A stretch of DNA of 64,000 nucleotides from Morella rubra (taxonomy: Eukaryota; Streptophyta; Magnoliopsida; Fagales; Myricaceae): positions 11,717,161 to 11,781,160 of the forward strand of contig CM025851.1 in assembly GCA_003952965.2 (NCBI GenBank). Reading direction: 5' to 3'. The notes beneath the pieces were generated by a model, which was not told where the DNA came from, did no database searches, and saw only the letters and a list, made by a program, of their open reading frames with translations. The position numbers and the translations under genes are program-made. Below are positions 38,082-48,110 of this stretch, one piece after another. The stretch's first letter is position 1, and each line of letters starts with the position of its first letter.

Positions 38082-39088
38082 CACAAAGGAGTAAAGTAAA
38101 GTTTTCCATTGGCAAGTATAAAGATGAGATTTATTGTGATGTGTTGCCCATGGATGCTTGCCATTTGCTTCTTGGCAGACCTTGGCAATTTGATAGGAGT
38201 GCTTACCATGATGGGAGAAGAAACACTTGCACCGTTATCCACAATGGTGTGAAGTATGTGCTGTCCCCTATGAAAGATGTTCCATCAAGCGTGTCTTCTT
38301 CAAATCAAATCAGTTTATTATCTTATAAAGAGTTTGAAGAATCCTATAAGGGAGAAGACATTATTTATGCTCTTGTTGCTGTGGATAGAAGTGAAGAAGT
38401 TGCAAAGGAGGTTCCGAATGAAGTTCAAGACTTGCTGGACAGATTCAAAGGCCTTGCTCCTGATGAGCTTCCTAGTGGTTTACCACCACTTCGAAACATT
38501 CAGCACCAAATTGATTTCACTCCAGGTGCTATTCTTCCTAATTTTCCACATTATAGAATGCCTCCTAGTGAACATGTTGAATTACAAAGACAAGTAATTG
38601 ACTTGTTGAAAAAAGGGCTGATTAGGGAATCCCTTAGTCCTTGTGCGGTTCCAGCTCTTTTAACTCCTAAGAAGGATGGAACATGGAGAATGTGTGTTGA
38701 TAGTAGAGCTATTAACAAGATTACAATCAAGTATAGGTTTCCTATTCCTAGACTTGACGATATGCTTGATGAACTTGCTGATGCTAAAGTATTCTCTAAG
38801 ATTGATTTGCGAAGTGGATATCACCAAATCAGAATTAGAGAAGGTGATGGGTGGAAGACAGCTTTTAAAACCAAGGATGGTTTGTATGAATGGCTGGTTA
38901 TGCCATTTGGATTGTCCAATGCCCCAAGTACTTTCATGAGACTTATGACTCAAGTATTGAAGATCTTCATGGGCAAGTATGTTGTGGTGTATTTTGATGA
39001 TATCTTAATTTACAGCAAGGATAGAGTGCAACATTTGGAACATCTCTCCAATGTTTTCAAGTGCTTCATGAAAATCAGCTCTATGTGA
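38075..39088 (+). pseudogene. Element B protease tail and reverse transcriptase
   Basis: A 337-codon open frame holds the protease tail ([19 protein letters not shown]), a spacer, and RT from [37 protein letters not shown] through [33 protein letters not shown] and [16 protein letters not shown] to the catalytic [15 protein letters not shown] is better preserved than in element A. The frame ends early because one base is missing near 39060 (the expected VLHENQL continues in another frame). Confidence 0.85.
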
Positions 39089-39861
39089 ACCTTAAGAAGT
39101 GTTCTTTCATGACTGATCAAACTGATGGGCAAACTGAAGTGGTGAATAGATCTCTTAGAAATTTGCTGAGAAGTTTAGTGGGAGAGCATCCAAGGAAGTG
39201 GGACTTTGTCATTCCTCAAGCTGAATTTGCTTACAAGAGTTCAGCCAATCGATCAACCAAGAAGTCTCCATTTGAAGTTGTCTATGGCAATAATCCAAGT
39301 CATGTTCTTGATCTCCTGCCATTGCCAAATCAAGCAAGAGTAAGTATGGAAGCCGAAGAGTTCCCTGAGCAAATAAAAGAAGTTCATGAACAAGTTCGAC
39401 ATCAATTGCAACATTCTACTCAGATGTATAAGTCCAAGGCTGATGTTCATCGAAGGAAATTGGAGTTCAAGGAAGGAGATCTGGTTATGGTCTATCTACG
39501 GAAGGAAAGGTTTCCTGTTGGTACTTATAACAAGCTGAAACAGAGGAAGTTTGGTCCTTGTCGAGTTCTAAAGAAGTTGGGTCCAAATGTTTACCGCATC
39601 GAATTACCCGCTGGATTTTCCATAAGTCCTACGTTCAATATAAGTGATCTTTATCCTTATTATGGCGATGAGGAGCAGATTCCTATGGAGCCAAAGGATT
39701 TCGAAGGCGGCCTCTCTAAATCTCCACGTGAGTCCATTGATGTTTTGGATGTATGTTCTATCACAACTCGGCATGGCACTTACACACAATACTTGGTTCG
39801 TTGGCCTGGAAAACCGAGTTCCGAAGATGCATGGATTTCTGTGAAGAGCTCAAGAAGTTAG
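39089..39861 (+). pseudogene. Element B integrase C-terminal half with chromodomain-like tail, fused to RT by deletion
   Basis: Immediately after the RT motif NLKKCSFMTD the sequence jumps to QTDGQTEVVNRSLRNLLRSL, which belongs to the last part of the integrase core. RNase H and the first half of integrase (HHCC finger and the first two catalytic Asp) are gone; the third catalytic residue, Glu of DGQTE, remains. The GPY/F-type segment (RKFGPCRVLKKLGPNVYRIELP) and a chromodomain-like end (DVCSITTRHGTYTQYLVRWPG, AWISV) follow. The frame stops at 39861, and the purine-rich stretch AAGAAGGGAGAA at 39912-39923 just before the 3' LTR is the polypurine tract. Confidence 0.85.
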
Positions 39862-39924
39862 ATCAGTTGCTGTGGGAAGATCTGAACTCAAACTCGAAGG
39901 CGAGTTCTTTTCAAGAAGGGAGAA

Positions 39925-40538
39925 TGATGCAGGAGCATCCCTTGCACCTCGGCATAAAACACTTGCATCTCGGGCCGAGGTAATAAAGCATCTCTTGTAT
40001 CTCGGGCCGAGGTATCAAAGCATCAATTGCATCTCGGGCAGATCTGCACCTCGGCTGGAACAATTTTCATCGGCTGGAATGCTTTACGAAGAGTTAGTAA
40101 GCATACGATATATCTTTGGAAAGCTATACGTCTCTAGTTTTAAACGCACTTGACCTCATATCATTTACGATTCCTAGAGAAAGTTATGATATTTTTACTA
40201 CTGGACGTCGGGAATGGCAACAGTCAGCGAATTTCAAAGTGCATTTAATTTCTTTTGTGTTGGAATTGTCTAGACTTTATTATTCCGTTTTTTCTAGCTT
40301 GACCATGATGTAATGAACTCTATATATAAGTGATTATCCAAAATAATAAGAAAAAACTTTTGATTCAAAGATATAATTCTTGCAAGTGTATCTCTTGCTT
40401 TGGAGTTGAGTGACATCCTCCTACAATCAAGCGAGTGGCTTGGTCGCGTCGAGTGGCATCCGCGATTAGTAGCGTCGAGTGGCTTCCGCTACCCCTGGTC
40501 GACTGACATCCCAGGACTATCCGCTTCCCTTGGCTCAA
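39925..40538 (+). repeat. 3' LTR of element B, truncated
   Basis: Starts TGATGCAGGAGC directly after the polypurine tract and matches the 5' LTR until CTTGGCTCAA, where it stops about 45 bases short of the LTR end. Minus-strand gag of element A follows. Confidence 0.85.
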
Positions 40539-41366
40539 ACTTCTTCGTACAACAAGTGATTCTCCAATGTCGGCATAAGTGACATCTTCGTCTTCCTTTT
40601 TTTCTGCATCTTCCTCCATTGGTTCTTCTTCGTTGCCTTCGTCCATCCATTCTTCTTCAATAAGAGTCACCACTTTGCGGTTTGGACAATCAGAGGCAAT
40701 ATGACCAAATCCTTGGTATTTGAAGCACTTGCGAGAATTAGGATTTTGGCGAATTGAACTTGGTCCTCCTTCATTCTTCGGAGTTGAGGAGTCGCTTTGT
40801 TTGCTGCAAACTTTGGTGTTGAAACTTTAGGAACTAAAGAGCTCCCTCGGTTGTAATGACCTTCCTTTGCTCCAAATCATGGTCTACTTCCATGAGCCTC
40901 CTTTTGTTGCTTTCTCCACCTTCATTGCTAGCTTCACAACATCATTGTAAGTCCAATACGGTTGTAATTGGACAATATTGCCAATCTCCCCCCTTAGCCC
41001 ACCAAGATAACGAGCGATAGTTTGTTCTTCCGGCTCCGCCACATCACACTTCATTATGAGATGATCGAACTCTGCAGTATATTCTTTCACAGAAAGATCC
41101 TTTTGCTTGAAATTATGAAACTTAAGAAAAATATCTTGTCAATAATTATCCGGCAAAAATTTTTGCTTAAGAATTTTTCTCATCTTTTCCCATGTAGTGA
41201 TATGACTTCTTCCTTCTCAAGCACGCTGCTTCTTTAAATTCTCCCACCATAAAGAAGCATATTTCCTTAACTTCAATGCAACAAGCTTCACCTTTCTTTC
41301 TTCCGGCACCTCTTTATAATCAAAGATCCGCTCCACCGAATATAACCAATCAAGAAACTCATCCGG
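40539..41366 (-). pseudogene. Gypsy gag remnant of element A, with an altered zinc knuckle
   Basis: The retrotransposon gag domain reads PDEFLDWLYSVERIFDYKEV, later KEYTAEFDHLIMKCDVAEPEE and RYLGGLRGEI. Two in-frame stops lie in the first part (after KKQRA and after LPDNY). The CCHC knuckle reads CFKYQGFGHIASDC, with Tyr in place of the second Cys, so it should not bind zinc normally. An acidic linker (EEEWMDEGNEEEPMEE) follows, and the frame is cut after GESLVVRR by element B. The N-terminal part is lost in the gap. Confidence 0.75.
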
Positions 41367-41502
41367 NNNNNNNNNNNNNNNNNNNNNNNNNNNNNNNNNN
41401 NNNNNNNNNNNNNNNNNNNNNNNNNNNNNNNNNNNNNNNNNNNNNNNNNNNNNNNNNNNNNNNNNNNNNNNNNNNNNNNNNNNNNNNNNNNNNNNNNNNN
41501 NN
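41367..41502. other. Assembly gap of 136 N
   Basis: Undetermined bases between element A gag and the intron sequence of the M28 gene. The true gap size is unknown. The 5' LTR of element A must lie here or be missing. Confidence 0.99.
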
Positions 41503-41601
41503 AGTTAGAGAATGTTGTAGGACAACTATATTTCTTCTGCGAGCTTCAACTGGGATTTGTAAGCTTGACTGGTTAACTATGTTATAGCGCATTAAAAATA
41601 A

Positions 41602-42161
41602 GGGGAAATATCTATTGTTTTCGCCCTATAAGTAAGCGTTCAATTGCATTTTGCGACCCCTTAACTTTCAAAACTGCCAATTAACATCCTTTAAGTATAA
41701 AACATTTGTAATGTTCGTCCACAGTCAAAATTTCCGTTAAACTTGATGGAATTCGACATTAAAATGACCGAAATGACCTCAAAACAATTTTCAAAAAAAA
41801 ATAAATAATTGACAATAGAGTTTCAATAATTTAAAAATAAAAAATAAAAATAAATTACTTGGAGAAATAATTAAAATTATATATAAATTATAAAATAGAG
41901 TTTCAATAGTTTTGTTTAAAAAATATTACCTTTTTTTTCAATATCATTTTTTTATGAATTTTTTAATATTTTAGCAATCTTTTCTTTGAGGGTTATGTTG
42001 GTCATTTTAATGCCGAATTCCTTCAATTATAACGGAAATTTTAATTGTGGACAACATTGCAAATGTTTTATACTTATAGGACGTAAATCGCAGTTTTTAA
42101 AGTTAGGGGGAGTGAAAATGCAATTAACGCAAACTTATGGGGCGAATAATGACATTTCCCC
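41602..42161. mobile_element. Mutator-type MITE with long terminal inverted repeats
   Basis: The left ~180 bases, starting GGGGAAATATC, are the imperfect reverse complement of the right ~180 bases, ending GACATTTCCCC. The element is flanked by a perfect 9-bp duplication, TAAAAATAA, at 41593-41601 and 42162-42170; 9-bp duplications are the mark of Mutator-like elements. The core is AT-rich and non-coding. It lies in the intron after exon 6 of the M28 gene. Confidence 0.88.
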
Positions 42162-42286
42162 TAAAAATAATCAAACTTCAAAACACAATAAAAGATACAT
42201 ATAATATCTTTGAGCCAGACTTTAAAGGAACCATCCTGGTGCAAAACAAACAGGAAAAAAAGAGGAAAAATAAACAAGAGGGAAAC

Positions 42287-45007
42287 CTTAGTGTGGTATA
42301 CTGCACTCTTATCCAAGTATGCAAAGTCAAGCCCCGAAAGGCCAGCAACCTCTTGGTATACTTGGAAATCTGTCGCAGATTTTATGGCTCCAGAAGAAAA
42401 CAAATCCTGAAGAACAAAAGCTACTCAGCTTAAGTAGTCTTCCTGAACAAATTCATCCACCTTTAACCGTGATAATAGGAGGAACACGAAAGAATCAAGG
42501 AAAAGAATGACAAACCTGTGCAATAATTTGGCCAGATGGATATTTAGCTACCATGGCAAAGTTTTCAATAGCCCACGGATGAGGACCAGCCTATTAGACA
42601 AGGAAACATAGATGATAGAGGAAACTATATCATTAAGGACATTCTGGGGATCAATGAACCACCTTCAAAACTGTAATGTAATGTAGATAAGTTACCGCCT
42701 CACACAAGCTATTAGGAGCAATATTTAGCAAAAAAGCACTATATAATTTAAAGCCATTACTATTAGACAATTTGCCCGATTCAAGAAGGTCAATGGTCCA
42801 TTGTCTCCAATGATGGTCAATTTCAGATCTGCACTGCATGAGGTTAAGCACCTGTATGAGAGGTAACACACAACCTGGGTGTGCCTGGACCTATGCCAAC
42901 TTGTCCAGAATGGGAAAGACAAACAAGCTCGTGATTACTGATAGTTTCCAAGATGCTTTCTTTATTAGGGATATATGATGAGTGCCTGAGATTGACTGGA
43001 AACTCTCATATGTACATGCTGATTCACATAGACATAGAACCCAAGAGACTATAGACAAGAATTTAGACACCCAGAGAATTCAGCAGTGTCATCTTGTCCC
43101 ATAATACTGGTAGTATACATCAGACACAACAGCTGCATCTTACAAGCTTAGCCGAGTTTGTGTAACATAGTATTTTCAGACAATTACCATCATCTGACAC
43201 CTGCTAGGTGGAGTCCAGCTAAGCTGAAAGTTGCTGTTAACCAAACAGTCCTACTGCATGGGCTATACAAAGAATGCAACAAGAAGGAGATTGTAATCCG
43301 CAAAGTAGACCTGAAAAATGCTCGATTTCCCTCCAATACCCATGGCCTCCAAATCAATAGCGATGCGAACAGTATCATTCCAGGGGTGCTGCATCCATAA
43401 AAATTCACTAATACTACTTTTAATTTTATCAATGAAAAAGAAATCTAGAATTAGAAGATGCATTGAAAATGCATCCAACCTGAGTTATAAAGCTATGAGC
43501 ACCATTTAGACCATCCTCCTCTCCAGTATTGAACAAAAATATAACAGCATGCCTAAATCCAGCCCACTGAGCAATCCCTCGAGCAAGTTCCAGCATAACA
43601 GCTACACAAGAACTGCAATCTCCAGCTCCTTCTCTGCAACATGAATAGAAGCTTTTTTGAAGTAATGAAGTAGACGTTTTCATACACAAGGACATATTCT
43701 GAAATAAACTTAAACCACCATGTCTCACGAGGAAAAGGAAAGCAGAGAATCTGCTTGTTATTGCCCATCATGATCAGAAGAAGAGGGAGAAATAAAACAT
43801 CACTTGGTAAAACTTTCTTCCTTCCAGAGTGGTCAAATGGTTGAAGGTCACAACTTCTTCTTACAATCTCATTTTCAGCTTTGCATGGAAATCTTTCCAT
43901 ATAAGATCATAAGCTATTCTTTTTTTACGGCCAACAAATTGGATCATGTATTACTAACACTAATTGAAAAAACTCATAGATCAAGAGAAAACTTGTTTTC
44001 TTGCCTTCTCTCAACTCACGTGAAAGAATTCAAAAGATATAGGGTATCATATTACACAAAATCCACTTTCTTTTAGTTCATACAGTGTGTCTAATGACAG
44101 GATTCCGTCACGGATCCTGAACTCAATAGCTACGCATACATTTCACCCTGAACAAGCATGAGTGTTGATCATCACTATGGGGAACAACCACATAGAAAAT
44201 CTCTCTCACCTGAACACGCACTTTACAAGTTGACAGAAAATATTAAAACCTTTTGCAACAGTCTGAAATAAGAGATTAAATAGATGAAGAAAAGCATACG
44301 TCGATAAAACGGTATCAATGTGAGAAGAGACCAAGATAGCATTATCTCCCGCTTCAGATACAAATTTTGGCAAGATTCTTAAAACGACGTGATTTAGATC
44401 CGAATAGAGAAGTGTTTTCCCCTTAAACAGACCATTGACCAGGCGATTTGCACCTAATTCCGAATGAAACACCTCCACTTGAACATCAACCTCCCAGTGA
44501 GCCGTTTCCTTAATCTTCTCCGACGCCGTCAAAACATACTGTGCCGAATACAAAAGCATATCAAACGGAGATTTCGACAAAGCGATTTCAAAATAGAATT
44601 CACATTAGTCTTGGCTGCGCAATTGAAAATTCGACAAACTACAAGAAACGAAGACAAGTACAATGGACAAAGCAGAGTTTGGGCGCGAAAACCTGCAAGG
44701 CGAGGTTGAGAGCATTGGAACCGACGGGGTGAGGACCTAATTGAGTCAAGGCCTTGACGTGTTTCAGTGCTTCCACCTCAGAGAAGCCTCTCTTGCCGGC
44801 TTGCTCGGCAGTGAGAGGCAGAGGCATGCTCTCGAACTGGTACTGATAAACAGCATAAGAACTATAAATGATCAGCACGAACAAGGTCAGCCACACAACC
44901 GGTGACCTCCGAGTGCGATTCTCTACACGGACACTGCCTTTAACCTCTTCATCATCAGCTGCGGAAGGTTCGGATTTTGCCGAAGGGCCTTGGGGGTTCC
45001 GTTGCAT
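42287..45007 (-). CDS. M28 metallopeptidase (ER metallopeptidase 1-like), first six exons; 3' part displaced
   Basis: Minus-strand exons join in frame: 44693-45007, 44300-44538, 43480-43633, 43311-43388, 42516-42590 and 42287-42406, giving 327 codons from the ATG at 45007. A signal anchor (VVWLTLFVLIIYSSYAVYQ) lies near residues 39-57. The zinc peptidase domain has the expected ligands: H178 and D180 in SSHIDTV, D190 in GAGDCSSC, E223-E224 in NTGEEDG, D248 in AIDLEAMG and H325 in VYHTK. The whole catalytic site is therefore encoded here. The following exons, for the luminal tail and multi-pass membrane domain, are not in the next 15 kb, which is retroelement sequence; the last two exons appear at 26.2-26.7 kb. 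The family resides in the ER membrane. Without splicing, exon 6 would read through about 41 more residues and stop at the MITE edge. Confidence 0.88.
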
Positions 45008-45618
45008 TTTCCTCTAACGATGTAAATTCAAGGAAGCGCCCGCGAGATCAAACGCACCGTGTAGAAGAAGTAGAGTAGAAACTGCAGGGGCAAACAAGTG
45101 TATTGAACGGTCGCGCTGGACCTCCGGTGGAGTTTGGTCGAGGACGAGAAGTTGGATCAAGCCTAATTTTACTACTGGACCAAAAAACACAAGTAATCCG
45201 ACTTGGGAGTTTGACTTTTTGACTTTTACGGTGATCCGCGGTTACATGGTAGTTGATGCTGCTCTCCGATTCCGGACCATTGAGATCAGTTGGCAGTGGG
45301 TCTAAAAGAATATAAATTATAAAGTCATAATAAAATACTGTGGTGACTGGAGGCTTTCTTTGGCCTCGCACAAAAATGAGGGCCTTGTCCGAGAACGACG
45401 TCGTTGCCTACAGCAAGCGGTCCAAGGGAACCAACCAAAAAGCGATGATCATTCACCCCACACTTTCTCCTCCAAAAGACATTCCCTTCCAGGAAGAGAA
45501 TTTCAGAAAGAGAGGGCTTCTGGTATTGGAGAGCGAATGAAGTAAAGAAAATTATTATCATTCTCCGGTAGAGGAGTGCTTATTGCTCTGCTGAGAAAAA
45601 GGGCAAAAAAGGCGAGCA
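45008..45618. promoter_or_regulatory. Shared (head-to-head) promoter region of the M28 and CASP-like genes
   Basis: The ATG of the minus-strand M28 gene (45007) and the ATG of the plus-strand CASP-like gene (45619) are 611 bases apart with no gene between. Both 5' leaders and promoters must lie here. No clear TATA box was seen for either direction. An open frame at 45340-45540 is most likely leader sequence. Confidence 0.55.
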
Positions 45619-48110
45619 ATGAACGTGATCCACCCAGCGGTGCACCCAGTAGAGGCTCCACCGGTGACGGACGCGGCCAATGATGCAATTCCCAGGGGGA
45701 GGATGAAGGATATCCCGGGCATGCCCGGCACACCCGGTAGCCTTGCCCTCCGCTTCTCTCAGTTCGCCTTTGCACTCCTCGCACTCTGCGTCATGGCCAC
45801 CACCAGTGACTTCCCTACCGTCACTGCCTTCTGGTATCAACCACCGGCGTTCTTTTCTTTCATTTCTTGTTGCTTCGTTGTTTTTACTGCCTTCTGGTAT
45901 CAACCACCGTCGTTCTTTTCTTTCGTTTCTTGTTGTTTCGTTGTTTTTATTTATGATGATGTTATTTCGGAGATAAAAAAAGCTGGTTCTCGAAATTTAT
46001 GGGATCCTTTGTCTGCAATTGGGTACTGGGTCTCCTTGGGAATTGGTGGTTTGTTGCGTTCATAGCTATTGAATAATCCACTATTCCGTTTCATTTTTTG
46101 TTTCCTCCAAGCATGAGCTGTGGTCGCCATTTCTAGGGTGCTATCTCTATTGAGGAAGAGAACTTTTACGAGGCTTACTATTTTCAACAGTCTATTACAG
46201 TGTGTAGGAAGGAACATATGTCTTTTTAACTCAAGGGATTGGATTAGCTCTCTGGTTGAGTTAGATGGGGAGGTTGGTTGCTACTGGACCTTAAATTTTG
46301 CAAGGACGAAGATATATTGCAATTGGCAAAGTAGTTTTTGAGGATGGGGTCAATTACAGGCTCTTCGTTGCTTGTTTGATAGCATAACAGGTTTTATTGC
46401 ATTTGCTCTTCCAGCTATCTTGTCGCTGCAGTCAGCTTGCAAAGCTTATGGAGCCTCGCTCTTGGCATCCTTGATGTATATGCTATTTTGGTAAAGCGCC
46501 GATTCCGGAATCCCAGAGTTGTCAGCTTGTTTGCCATAGGTGATGGGGTAAGAAAACTTTGCTGGAGTTTAACAAATTTGAGCAGTTACTGTGGGAAGGG
46601 AGCATGCCCTTGTTGAGCACCTTTTCAATTTTGCAAAAATTTTAGATACTTGCTTCAATATCATGTCCTGTCATCCTTTAGCCTTACTCTTGTTTCTGTC
46701 CTATGTCCCCCCCCCACCCCAAACATACTTGTGTTGGCAAAAGATGTCATTGAGTAATTTATGGGCTGATCAATTGATCCTGTTCCTAGTTTTTATATAG
46801 ATGGAAGACCATGGAGTGAGAGCTATGGTTCTTACATCCGTGTCTGTATTATCTTCCATCCCCAAATCCACTTAGAGTAGCTTCATCCTAGCCTCAGAGA
46901 TCTAAGGGTTGCTTCTTGCTCCATCCATTGTTCATTCTTTTTTAGCATTCACCATGCTAACCTTTATAGGTAAACATGGTATGACTTGGATTTGGATGAA
47001 CAAATCTCATCAAATTATCTTGCCTTGTCTTTCCCTTTTAATAATTGTTTATCCTTGCCTGTTCTGGATCATTTAGAACTAGTGACGTCAATTAGGCAGC
47101 ATTGGACATGCTTGATCAGCTTTTGGCTGTGAGTTTGGTTCTTTCTTTGATCACTCTTGTTCCTTTTTATGATTAAGCTCCAAGATTTAAATATCATTGC
47201 TGAATGAGAGAGTTCTACTCTAAATTTGGAAGCTATTAGATATTAACTAAACTTAGAAAGAAGCCACTAGCGACTCTTGAATGTTATGAACATACTTCTT
47301 GGACCGTAGAATGTCAAAAAACATAGTGTTGCTTCTTTATGTCTTTGGAGGGGAATCTTGAGAAAGTAGTGTAACTCAGTGTTGTACATTGGTGCTTGGC
47401 CTTCCCCTTCTATGATGCATTTAGCTTTATTCCTTTGGTTTGTTTTGTTTGTTGAAACCAGTCCTATTTCTTCCTCTCTTTTCTAACGACTATTTCCATG
47501 TTGTTAAAGGATCATTGCCTTTGAAAGTAGAAATGAAAAGAATAGCAGTAGTTTTGGTTATTGGGTTCCAAAAACTGTGCAAACGTTTTTTCCCCTCAGC
47601 TAAATTTGCTTAAACTATGATCACTTTGTGAAGAAGATAAGTAGATGCAAAACTGTGTTGCTTGATTGATGATATGGATCCGTGCTAGGTTTCTGAATGT
47701 TATGCTAGTCTTAAGTGCTCTTCTTTTGGTCGCTTCCAAACAAAAAACCATTATTTTTTGCTAGTACGTCATAAGTGAAAAAGTTTTCTTTCTTAGACTC
47801 ATTAGGCAATCATATGATATGTAGACACTTGTTTTTTGCATGTGATAATCTGTTTCATTTATTTGTAGACCTGAAACATTGTTCTCTCTCCCTATGTTTA
47901 CTTTGTTTACCACTGCAGATCACTTCCACTCTTACATTTGCTGCAGCTTGTGCGTCTGCTGGTATCACTGTCCTTATTGGCAATGATCTGAATGACTGTG
48001 CACAGAACCATTGCGCTAGATTTGAGACGGCGACAGCCATGGCATTTATGAGTTGGTTTACGGTCTCACCCTCGTTTCTTTTGAATTTCTGGACTCTGGC
48101 ATCGAAATAA
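45619..48110 (+). CDS. CASPL5A: CASP-like membrane protein, subgroup 5A
   Basis: Three exons join in frame: 45619-45833, 46415-46547 and 47919-48110, giving 179 aa. The N-terminus [15 protein letters not shown] is typical of the 5A subgroup. Four hydrophobic segments fit the MARVEL-like CASP topology: about residues 42-60 ([19 protein letters not shown]), 72-94, 118-135 and 155-173. The C-terminus [19 protein letters not shown] is conserved. CASP-like proteins are four-helix plasma-membrane proteins; true CASPs organise the Casparian strip, while 5A members have broader roles that remain unclear. A 63-bp tandem duplication spans the exon 1 donor, giving a second possible donor at 45897 in the same frame. 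Number within 5A is not assigned. Confidence 0.92.
45823..45948 (+). repeat. 63-bp tandem duplication across the exon 1 splice donor of the CASP-like gene
   Basis: The unit starting ACTGCCTTCTGGTATCAACC at 45823 recurs at 45886 with four or so base differences. It contains the last coding bases of exon 1 and the donor, so the donor is present twice, 63 bases apart. No stop codon lies in the added 21 codons. Confidence 0.9.

Larger units (their letters stand above)
35345..40538 (+). mobile_element. Element B: chromovirus-type Ty3/gypsy retrotransposon, internally deleted
   Basis: A near-complete element lies on the plus strand: 5' LTR 35345-36004, primer-binding site, broken gag/pol frames, polypurine tract and a 3' LTR from 39925. 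The integrase C-terminus carries a chromodomain-like tail, placing it among chromoviruses. The 3' LTR loses its last ~45 bases at 40538, where element A sequence resumes, so the right target duplication cannot be seen (left flank ATTCA). The element is inserted in element A between gag and protease. Two large defects: a solo LTR of the same family in gag, and a deletion from RT to mid-integrase. Confidence 0.88.
33388..41366 (-). mobile_element. Element A: degenerate Ty3/gypsy retrotransposon, minus orientation, interrupted by B and truncated by C
   Basis: Gag (40539-41366) and protease/RT/RNase H (33388-35344) are both on the minus strand and belong to one element, split by the insertion of plus-strand element B at 35345-40538. 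The frame before B ends in GESLVVRR and the frame after B resumes with EWLRTNIF, the expected order. The 5' LTR and primer-binding site would lie in or beyond the N gap. Integrase, PPT and 3' LTR are absent, because pol stops where element C begins. Confidence 0.75.

Noticed and set aside
35345-40538. Reading the three LTR copies of element B as a three-LTR recombinant
   Set aside because: The middle copy has its own AGTGG target duplication and lies in gag, so it is an independent insertion reduced to a solo LTR.
45340-45545. Small protein upstream of the CASP-like gene
   Set aside because: No resemblance to known proteins; position fits the leader of the CASP-like transcript.
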